Assembly: GCA_032622095.1 (NCBI GenBank)
Contig: CP136069.1
Span: 89,022,618 to 89,086,617, forward strand
Source of the DNA: Siphonodentalium dalli
Lineage: Eukaryota; Mollusca; Scaphopoda; Gadilida; Siphonodentaliidae
Direction of reading: 5' to 3'
DNA: 64,000 nucleotides
Position numbers and translations under genes: made by a program. Below the pieces are notes generated by a model that was not told the DNA's origin, ran no database searches, and saw only the letters and a list, made by a program, of their open reading frames with translations. This document shows, in pieces, positions 25,201-37,200 of the stretch. Each line of letters opens with the position of its first letter. The first letter of the stretch is position 1.

Positions 25201-28200
25201 TAACACAACACAACCTAGGTTATTGAGTATAAAGTAAGGTTAATATAAAATCACGTTATACCCCTGGCCACGTGATCTTACCTGCTATGACAGGTAAGAT
25301 ACTGTCTTTTCTCGTATATGAGGACGATGAGTTCCGAATGCACATAGGCAAGAACTAGGCGGTTTCCTTTAGGAAAGTGCGCTTACAGCGGACGTGAAGA
25401 TACGAATGCCTTCATTTTCGTCATGATTGTATCGAATCGTTTTGTCACATAATCAGTGGATATGTGACAATAGACGAAGAGCCATGTCTTGGCCGGTTTC
25501 GGAAATATATTGGCAGTAGATGTGCGCAATATAAACGCTGCGCATGTAAGCTCGCTTTAGACATGTAACAATATAAATGCAGTCCTTTCTGATATTCTGC
25601 GCAATATAAATGTGTTGCATGTAACTGCGCATCATACACGAGTGAAAGCTATTTGGCAGAATATCGTTTTGATATATGTGGAAATAGAAGTTAGTGAGCC
25701 AAGTGATGGTCTCTACTGGAAAGACTATTGGCAGTGAATTTCTGGAGCACGTGACAATATGTATTCTTTCTATTTCGCTGTTTGCCGTTATCATTCACTG
25801 ATGAAACTGCAAAGCATGTCAGTATTGGGATGAAAACTGTTCACCATATGTAAGCATACTAGTAGTCAGTTCTGACAGCATACATGAGGCCCTGATACCA
25901 TATGACTGTCATGTACAATGTATGGAACTATTACGGCGTGCAATACATTATTGCAAGCTCGCCCATGCCGAGGCATATTAGATAGAGCCTACGGTAAGAT
26001 GGCTTAGTGTCAGGCTACAAAGTTTTCACTTCATTGCAGTTGGTGAACAATAGTTCGTAGGAACCCAAACTGCACATACATGGATGTAAAGAATGCAACA
26101 CAATATTTAGAACGTCAGACAACACATCAATTTGAAGTGTGGTTATATATGTGATAACGAATACCATCCCCCTGTTACGGAGTGTTAGTAACTATTGTAC
26201 TGATGATACAATGAGTTATATGATATTTAATCGTGATAGACAAGGCAGAATTTTCTAAATACCTTGAAGTCGATGTAATGTGTTATTACATTTGCCATGT
26301 GGCTAACAAGACCACGCGCTCATACATACTGGCGGGCGTAGATTCGCAGGTATTGATCGTTAAAACAATGTTACAGATCGCTCAGTCGAAAGAAATGTGA
26401 ATTGTCATCTGATAGTGATAACAAGTACTATCTTTCGTATTTATTCATGTAAATTATTACAAAGGAGGATATGGCTGTCCTGTGCAACTTTCTGCGAATT
26501 AACAGAGCAGTGCCATGTATGATTTGGCAGTATACATTAGGATACAAAGCAACGGAACTTACGAAATAACCGAAGCGAGTCGACGGAAACTTATGTAAAG
26601 TGAAACACGTGTAGCACGAAATTAGGAGATATCGCATACCGTACTACATTGCGTCCTCAATTGTAAGTCATGATAGTCATCACGCCGTATGTGTGGCACA
26701 ATATGCACTATGTGGTTTTGCCACAAGTAAGCTATGTGCTTCTTTAGTCATTGTCAAGATGGCCATCTTAATGCCAATTGTTGGAAGATAAAGCCGTCTT
26801 GAGGAAAACAGAAAACACGGAAACAAATTACGGATACAGTGAAACGAAAAAAGTTCCCGTTTCGGATGTGAGAAATATTAATTAACTATCGGGTACAATA
26901 AATTGCAAGTTTGTAATATCAACAATAAATATTGAGTCGATAAACTCGCAACACAGAAAGATACAACCTTGAGAAAATAGAAACGATCCTGTCCTGGCGA
27001 GGAGGAATAAAAACTGACTAGACAATAGATAGAATGCGGGTGTATTCATGCGAGACTAATCTGGACACGGGTGTGAGTGGGTCGGCACAGCAATAAAATT
27101 TTAACCCTCCTGATTGACACAAGGCCGGAGACGTAATCCATATAGTTCAGTTGAGGGCTTCTCCTTGGCGGAAAAACAGCATATAATCTTGACAATAACA
27201 TGACATTTGCGCAATATTTATGATTGTTATAACAATATCTGTCTATATTTTGATAATCTTTCTGTTTATGGCGGTTTTAACAAATGTAACTATTTTAACA
27301 GCAATACCTACCACCAACGCCTTCGGTATCTCTAATAGCTTTTTCATTTTTTAAAGGTAACATAATGGCAAACATATTTACAAGAATGCATCGGCGATAC
27401 ATCAGAATATAAATTACCTTCTGCTCATTTCGGCCTCCTTCTGAAAATCATCTTTCATATCTTCCCATGCTTCAGTCTCTTCTGAATTCCTGAATGAATA
27501 ATAAAGCTATATTAAAATTAACAAGAAATGGACTGTCGTCCGGTGCATACCCCCTTGTGGCATACCGCCTAGTGTGAGCATACCTATTACCTATGACTGA
27601 TAAACTCAGATGCAAAAATATCAGCATTTTCAGATAAACAAATATGACTAACTATAGAAGGAAAAACCTAAACAAAATGATTGAACATGCCATTGAATGT
27701 CCTCATAGTAGTGAACATCCATACCCAATTTCATTGAGATCCGAGCATTATTGTTCATGTTATGACCTGAACAGACATCAGACGGACCAAAAAACCAGCA
27801 ATTCCAGTTAAACAAATAAGAATAACTCTAATGGTAAATCAGAGCAAAACGATTGAACCCTCTATTGAATTTCCTCATAGTAGTGAATATACCAAATTAC
27901 ATTCAGATCAGAGCTATATTGTTCAAGTTGTGACATGAACAGACATAAGACAGATGTATGGATGCCCCCACAGACGGATGCACGGCTCGACAGACAGGCG
28001 AACAATGGATGGTTGATCCAGTAGTCGGCATTATGTGTACCATCCATGGAATGGGTACACATAAAAATGCAATATTTGCAGGAAGGGGGTGTTGAGTTCT
28101 AATAAGGAATTATGGGCATAAAGATGGCTTTTTATAACTTTTAACTTGATATTATACATTTATTGCATTGTTTCGAGGTTGACAAATCCTCATTTCTACC

Positions 28201-31200
28201 TTGAAACAATGCAATAAGTGTTTTATTATATGATCTACTTATTAAATGTTATCGAGTCAATAATTAGGGCTGAAATAACTTACTGAGTGTGAGCTTGTTA
28301 TTAACTCATCATTCCTATTTAAAGGAAAATCCAGTAGATATCTGTAGATATCGTGATTTATCAACACCTTTTTAGTATGATTTAGTATGGGACTTTTAGA
28401 AGAAAGTTTATGATCATAATAATAAACTAAATTAAACCTTGTGATAAAACTGAATTTGGTATAACTCTGGGAAGTCAAGGTGGTGGCATTAGACAACAGC
28501 ACACTTAAATCTTCCGTATGTCCCATCACTAAATGCTTCAACCCTATCATGACTGGAGCTTCCTGTAATTTTGTGAAAACCCTGTGCCAATGCATTCTCT
28601 TATATATGCGAGTCACCCATTGGGTGCCTCGCATATATAAGAGAATGCATTGGCCTAACAATATTTACCTCGACCTTGTAAGCCAGTGCATTCTCTTATA
28701 CATGTGAGGCTCCCTATGGCAGACTCACATATATAAGAGAATCCACTGGCACAGGGTCTTTAATGCTGCACTAGTGCAGCTACCATCACTAACTGCTTCA
28801 ATATACTCACCTGTTGATAATATTTGTTATTGAATTCATAACACTGTCCATCTCTAAGTTATCTGGGTTTGGCAAATTCCTGAAAGAGTGAGATATATTA
28901 ACTGTAAACATGACAGTATTTGTGCAATATCAGAGACAAAAATAATTCATGAACAAGGAAGATGCCTGGAGTGATTGTCATAAATTGAGAATCAAAATGA
29001 TCCAAATATTTCATCAACAGGAATATATAAAGTACTTTCTCTTCAAGCAGTGCAATATTATGTAACTTTGAGACATCTATGTTTTGGAGCACCCTACTAC
29101 AAGTGAGTATAAGAAGATAGGTTTGGCCTTATTATTATCACTATAATCCTTTGGTGGACGTAGAAGGCAGTGTTGTTTCAGAACCGCACTCTCAGGTGCC
29201 AAATAAACGTGCCGGCATGTTTATTAATTTGGAGCAAAAATACACACCCTCACACTTATTGTGACCCATCACGTTTATTATTTTTTTGGGGATAAATCCA
29301 TCACATAATGTGACATTTATTCTTTTTTTGGGTGATAAACAAACGAATATAACAATGGAACGAAACACGAGTGTGCTAATGTCAATACTAGAAGTCACAA
29401 ACCACTAAATAAAACTGTTTTGGGTTGGCTGAGATGCGACATCGCTTCGATATAAAACCTATTTTGAGAGTCACGGTTCACCCAATCTTTTACTTTGTCT
29501 ACTTTCGGTTTGTGATAAAGCGCAAAATGTGAACTGGGCCGAGTTCACGGGACCCGAAACGATAGAAAAGCTGGCCCAATATTCGACCGCGTGCTATTCA
29601 GTTGGCGAGAGCCTACTGTTATTTATGCGGATATCTTTTACAATTAGGCCTATGATACGTAATTTATAACTTGTTACTCGCATTACTTTTAGACAAATTT
29701 AACTCTCGAATTCATGATTTATTTATCCGGTGTTTTAAGACGAAAACAGACAACGTATTTATAGATACGAAAATACGGCGAAATCTTGGTCAATCATTTC
29801 CGTCTGCATTTACTTCCGGGTTGTAATTTACTTGCATTTTTCGAAAACTCGTTCTCAGTACAGGTACATGTAAGTTGTCACTCTCCTGATGAATGTAAAT
29901 TGATGAATGTAAGTTAACAAAGTTTGAGAACATCGTTAATGATTAGGCCTAGTCATTATTGTAAGCCCACAATGAACACTTTGCAAGTTGCTCTCACAAA
30001 TAAACTAATCATAAAAAGCACATGTCATCCTGTGTTTATGTTTATTGACGTGACGTTGCTTACTAAATACGTAATTTGACGTCGTTTGCAAGCTGGCACT
30101 AATGTAAAAAAAAATGGGTTTCACAAACATTGCGGTACATAACTCAACTGACCATCACACACCCCCATGACACTACCTGACCGACCGCCAATTTAATTCT
30201 TACTTGTAAATTAAGTGACATTAATATGAGACTCATGAGTATTGCCAGTGGACCCCGGGGTAATTATTCTGAGAGTCCATTATTCCGAGGTCATAAGCAC
30301 CATATTCATTAACACATTAATTCTACATGTGTATCACACTTTCAACTAATTAATTATTTATTAAGTATGGCTAATCCCTATATAGTATACAAAGTGGTAA
30401 AATGGTGTGTAATTTAGGTTATTTCTGTTATTTTTGTTTGATTCATTATTCCGATCCCAAATTATCAGCGACATGGGAATTTACTAGTATTCGAAGCCAT
30501 ATAGAAGTTATCGGAATATTGAAATAGTCGGAATTATGAACCCTCATGGAAAAGCGGAATAATGATCGAACCCTCAGAATAATTAACCATCGGAATAATG
30601 AACCATATATACCCGAAGACCCCCCAACCTACAAGAAGAGAAATGAAAGTGTCAATGACACTGTAGCTCAACTTGGAAAGGGAATAATTTAATGTATTAC
30701 AGTCAATGGAGCGATTAGGAATGTGGAAAGTTGAATGTCTAATACTAGTTTATAGACATGAAGAGAAAAGTAAAATCCAAGATGGCTGCTGGCGGCCATG
30801 TTTTCGGCCGAATGACCCCAAAATGAGTCGTTCCCATCTACATGTCATCGTTAACATCAATGACAAATTTTATGACGATCAGACTAAAGGTACGACCTGT
30901 AGCCCATGCTAAAGGATTTAGTCATACAAAGAGTAAAATCCAAGATGGCTGCTGGCGGCCATGTTTTTTGGCCGAATGACCCCAAAATGACTCGTTCCCA
31001 TCTACATGTCATTATTAACATTCATGACAAATTTCATGATGATCAGACTAAAGGTACAACCTGTAGCCCGTGCTAAAGGATTTAGTCATACAAAGAGTAA
31101 AATCCAAGATGGCTGCTGGCGACCATGTTTTTTGGCCGATTGACCCCAAAATTACTCGTTCCCATCTACATGTCATTGTTAACATCCATGACAAATTTTA

Positions 31201-34200
31201 TGATGATCAGACTAAAGGTACGACCTGTAGCCCGTGCTAAAGAATTTAGTCATACAAAGAGTAAAATCCAAATTGGCTGCTGGCGGCCATGTTTTTTGTC
31301 CGAATGACCCCAAAATGACTCGTTCCCATCTACATTCCAATTTCAACAGCCATGACAAATTTTATGATGATCAGACTAAAGGTATGACCTGTAGCCCGTG
31401 CTAATGAATTTAGTCATACAAAGAGTAAAATCCAAGATGGCTGCTGGCGGCCATGTTTTTTTGGCCGAATGACCCCAAAATGACTCGTTCCCATCTACAT
31501 GTCAATATTAACATCCATGACAAATTTCATGACGATCAGACGAAAAGTACGGCCTGTAGCCCGTGCTAATGAATTGAATTTTGAAATCCAAGATGGCCAC
31601 TGGCGGCCATGTTTTTTTTTCGAATGACCCCAAAATGAATCATTCCGGTCTAAATGTTGATGTCAACAGCTATGACAAATTTCATAATGATCCGATCAAA
31701 GGTATGACCTGTAGCCTGTATTGTTGACGCATCTCGTACACACGTACACACGCACACACAGACGACGGACGACAAAGCCATGGCAATAGCTCAAACTTTA
31801 CAAAGTAAAGTTGAGCTAATAACTTCAAGTGTGGTATTTTTTTTTTTTAAATATTTATTTTCGGCTATTTTCAGAGAAAAAAATCCTATAACTCCGGCAA
31901 AAATAGTCGGATTAGACTCAAATTCGAACTTGACCTGCAAAATCATGTAGACAGAACCCATATTTGAACTTGATCTGTATACCAAATTTGGTTCAGTTCA
32001 CTCGATTCAATCCAAAGTTATCATCTGGAAACCGCATAAGTAAAAATCTAAATCGAAAAAGGGACATAACTCAGTCAAAATCATGTGGACGAAACCCAAA
32101 TTCGAACTTGATCTGTATTTTGGGGTGGTAAACTAATATACCAAATTTGGTTCAGTTCACTTGATTCAAAAACAACTCGTTCAAATCTACATGACAATGT
32201 CAACATTCATGACAAAGTTATCATCCGGAAATCGCAAATCAGGTAAAATCTAAGTCGAATGAAAGTGTCAATAACACTGTAGCTCAACTTGGAAAGGGAA
32301 TAATTTCATGTGTCAATGGAGTGATTAGGAATGTGGAAAGTTGAAAGGCCTAGTTATGCAAAGAGTAAAATCTAAGATGGCCACTGGCAGCCATGTTTTT
32401 TTGCCAAATGACCCCAAAAAGACTCGTTCCCATTTACATGTCATTATTAACATCCAATACAAATTTCATGATGATCTGATAAATTATACGACCTGTAGCC
32501 TGTGTCAAAGGATTTAGTCATGCAAAGAGTAAATCCAAGATGGCTGCTGGCAGCCATGTTTTTTTGCCAAATGACTCCAAAATGAATAATTCCCATCTAC
32601 ATGTCATTGTTAACATCCGTAACAAATTTCATGATGATCTGACCAAAGCTACAACCTGTAGGCCGCGCCAAAGGATTTAGTCATGCAACGAGCTAAATCC
32701 AAGATGGCTTCTGGTGGCCATTTTTTTCGGCCGAATGATCCCAAAATGATTCGTTCCCATCTACATGTCAATATTAACATCCATGACAAATTTCATGATG
32801 ATCAGATGAGCAGTATGACCTGTATTTGAAATCCAAAATGGCGGCTGGTGGCCATGTTTTTTGCCGAATGACCCCAAAACAACTCGTTCCCATCTACATT
32901 CCAATTTCAACAGCCATGACAAATTTCATGATGATCAGACTAAAGGTACGACCTGTAGCCTGTGCTAAAGGATTTAGTCATACAAAGAGTAAAATCCAAA
33001 ATGGCTGCTGGTGGCCATGTTTTTTTGCCGAATGACCCCAAAATTACTCGTTCCCATCTACATGTCATTGTTAACATCCATGACACATTTTATGATGATC
33101 CGACCAAAGGTACGACCTGTAGGCTGTGCCAAAGAATTTAGTCATGCAAAGAGTAAATCTAAGATGGCTGCCGGCGGCCATGTTTTTGGGCCGAATGACC
33201 CCAAAATTACTCGTTCCCATCTACATGTAAATGTTAACAATCATGACAAATTTCATGATGATCAGACGAAAGGTACGACCTGTAGCCCGTGCTAATGGAT
33301 TGAATTTTGAAATCCAAGATGGCCGCTGGTGGCCATGTTGTTTGTCCGAATGACCCCAAAACGACTCGTTCCCATCTACATTCCAATTTCAACAGCCATG
33401 ACAAATTTCATGATGATCAGACTAAAGGTACGACCTGAAGCCCGTGCTAAAGGATTTAGTCATACAAAGAGTAAAATCCAAAATGGCTGCTGGTGGCCAT
33501 GTTCCCATCTACATGTCATTGTTAACATCCATGACACATTTTATGATGATCCAACCAAAGGTACGACCTGTAGGCCGTGCCAAAGAATTTAGTCATGCAA
33601 AGAGTAAATCTAAGATGGCTGCCGGCGGCCATATTTTTGGACCGAATGACCCCAAAATTACTCGTTCCCATCTACATGTAAATATTAACATCCATGACAA
33701 ACAAATTTCATGATGATCAGACGAACAGTACGACCTGTAGCCCGTGCTAATGGATTGAATATTGAAATCCAAGATGGCCACTGGCGGCCATGTTTTTTTT
33801 CTGAATGAACCCAAAATGACTCGTTCCCATCTACATGTCAATGTCAACAGCTATGACAAATTTCATAATGATCCAACCAAAGGTACGACCTGTAGCCCGT
33901 GCTAAAGGAAATTGTTGACGCATCACGCACACACACACACACGGACGACAAAGCCGTGGCAATAGCTCAAACTTTACAAAGTAAAGTTGAGCTAAAAAGG
34001 GGCATAACTCAGTCAAAATCATGCGGACGAAACCCATATTCGAACTTGATCTGTATTTTGGTGTGGTAAACTAACATACCAAATTTGGTTCAGTTCACTC
34101 GATTCAATCTAAAGTAATCATCCCGAAACCAAAAGCGGATGGATGACGGACAGACAACCCATTTACATAATATGAACGGGCATATAAAAATTAAAATAGT

Positions 34201-37200
34201 CAGTACAGTCCAATATCGGTTGTTGGTGTAATACCCAAGCGAGTGTGCCAAAGTAGCATTGGCCTATACATGCAAAATAAAATATTGTGCTATAATTAAG
34301 CTGAAAATATGAACTCGAACGATTTAATTATCTTTATCATCAAATTAACAAGTTTTTTAGTGTCTTTAGAAACTTTTTAGAAAGTTTCTTTTTCTGTTTT
34401 ATTATACTTTCTCTCTATCCCCAAATTGGCAGACACACATGGGATAATCAAGGTGCCCAGTGGGTGCACAATATTCACCATCTGAGATCTTAAATGTATG
34501 TCCAGGTCTCCGATAGCAGATGAGGCCAAGTAGAATGAGGTTCTTAAAGGATAAATTTGGTGACGCTCACCCGCTCATCACAAAATACACCCTCTGGGGA
34601 CCTCATTCTGAAAATGAAAAGCACATAATTTGATGCTTGTTGGCAAGAATGATGGTCACATGAAGTGGGTATAAAGTGGATATTTTATTCATTTCTAGAT
34701 TTCTACTGTGAAACATGTAATGGAAGTTCATGCTTTTCATGATCACAGACTCTTGTTGATAGATGGGAATGAAGTCAAAAATCTATAATCAAAATCGAAA
34801 TTAACCCTTTCATGACGGAAGCTGCGATGGTGCACAATTCATGATCCCATAGTGAGCCTCGCATATATAGATAAGAGAATGCATTGGCTTACAAGGTAAA
34901 GGTAAATGTTGTTAGGCCAATATTGTTAGGCTCCCTATGGGAGACTCGCATATACAAGAGAAAGCTTTGGAACAGGGTTTTCGCAAAACTTCAGAAAGCT
35001 CCTGTCATGGAAGGGTTAACCCTTTCAGTGCAAAGTCCGATTTTTGAATCAACCCATATTTCCTTGATCATTTTTCAAATTTATTGATTATAATAATGTG
35101 ATACATTGATGGAAAGAGCTCTTAGAGCTCATTCCATCAATATATCACATTATTATACAAAATGTGATTTTGTATTGATACAAAAATCGGACTTGCACTG
35201 AAATGGTTAACTGAGCTGAGGGAGGGAGGCCCATTTGATCTTAGGACAGAAAGGGTCAAATAATTACTTATAACTTACTGAATATTAGACTCCTGGCAAG
35301 CTTTATCAAAGACACTGGCTTTTTCCAAATCTTCTAGCCTTTTGCATAATCCTATCATAACTATAGAAAAAAGATATGGTCAGTTCATTTATATCTCTTC
35401 GTACAATATTGTCTAATTTTTTAGTGTGAGTTTTCAACTTTTCAAGAACAAGAAAGTGAGTTTTCAAGAACAAGAAAGTGATAATAGAACATTTTAATGT
35501 GATCAGATAACAAGTAATCCATATACCCAGTTTGAAAGCAATTGCATATTAACAATAATAACTAAAGACATAAAGGATCTCCAATGAGTTATGTTGGGAT
35601 ATAAGATTTTTTTAAAACGAGTTTGATAAATTTGATTCACAATGTGTCGTAGATGAGTTGTGAATCAAATTTATCAAACAAGTTTCATAAAATCTTATAT
35701 CCCAACAAAACGAGTTGAAGCTGTAAAAATCAGGGTTGGCTGAGATGCTTCACAATGGTACTAGTATACTACAGTATTGCACGCTCGCGCTGGCGATGGA
35801 AAATATGTGCCTCTTTGTTTTTCTGTCTATTTTCATTAGTGCAACGAAGTTGGACAAGAATTTAACTTTAATGAACAAAGCAATCATTTTGTATTGTCTG
35901 GTGTTGGTGTCATGGGTGGCTTTCCGAAATAGTGTTAATCCGCCTTAATCAATGTAGATTTTGTTGGCGCGATGCCAAGTGATATGTGGGAAGTAGAGGT
36001 GTAATGATACGCTTAGGCCACGATACGATACGTATCGCGATACTAGGATCACGATACGATACGTTTCATCCAATATGTTCGTGGTATTAACTGAGTGTAA
36101 GGCTTATTACATTGAAGATCTTTATGAAACTCCCGTAGACTTCTACTAACTTTAACAGTCCGCGTGTATTATTACGTTTTCAGTTAATTTTAATTTTCAT
36201 TGGAACATAAATGAATTATCCTCAAACAGAAATCATGACAGATGCAAAAACTAAAGGTTACTCAGAAGGATATCTCAAAACATGTGCACCCTTCAGCACT
36301 TTTTTTGGTGAGAGTGATCCCTTCAGCCTTAGGAATCTTTGATTGCCAAATAACTGTACATGGTGCCGAGATGGTATAACATCAAGTGTGGTCATAACTC
36401 CAGTACATCATGGCTGAATAATAGTACACATAATGGCTATTAATGCAACAGAACAATCAAAAGTTGTAAACTGGTTCAATTTTCAGTCTGGAAAGTATCG
36501 CGATACATATCGTATCGTTGCAAAAAATTTTGATACGTATCGAATCGTGAGGTGGGCGTATCGTTGCAGCCCTAATATGTTGACATCGCTTTGTGGTATA
36601 ATCAATGCAATGCTACCAGCTCCTCAAACCAGAACACATCATAAATCAAATCACAAGTGAATAGCTTAGAATGAAGATTGACTGAGGAAAGAGACATCCA
36701 TGTAATGGCTACCTACAATTTAATACTGATTTTGATTTGAGATTAATAGTGACAGCATTTTTACGTTACAGTTGGGAGGAGACCAACATTTTGGTGGAGA
36801 ATTTTATGGCACAGAAATCAAAACAAACAACTGTCACTACAATTTCAACGAAATCATAAAAATCGAATAACAATGAAAATAAAAGGCCACTAGGTCACAT
36901 ATCCCCCGAATAAGGTGGCTTAATTTGACTGGCGGCTTTCTTAGAAATGAATAAGTTGATTCTCGGAACAAAGATTGAATCAAACTGTCCATGTTGTTAG
37001 CACACCTAGTTTCATTTGATTAGTCACCAGAATAATAAGTAAATTCTGAGCCTATGAAGTTATCATCAGGAAATCAAAATAGTCGGGAAACTCTAAGTCA
37101 ACAAGGGATAATGTCATACATTATAGTCATGGAGCGATAATGAAATCAGAAAGTTAAAATGTTTAAGTTAGTAATACCAGAAGTCAACTGGAAGAGCCAT

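Larger units (their letters stand above)
22262..27176. mobile_element. DIRS-like retroelement, copy 2 (best preserved ends)
   Basis: The left ITR 22286-22456 and right ITR 27004-27176 are inverted near-identical copies. A 24-base A/T extension precedes the left one (22262-22285). The internal complementary region at about 22520-22622 contains the complement of the left end plus extension, joined to the complement of the right end. The interior repeats a module of about 190 bp at 23460, 23640, 23833 and 24532, and includes a nested MITE at 24730-24901. No catalytic domain is visible. The family shares conserved sequence beyond the complementary region (GAATGCAAGCCCAGGAGGAG, GCACGAGCAATAAA) with the other two copies. 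Confidence 0.75.

Noticed and set aside
32826-33713. Chain of plus-strand frames with repeated peptide
   Set aside because: They are translations of the 165-bp satellite monomers in shifting frames.
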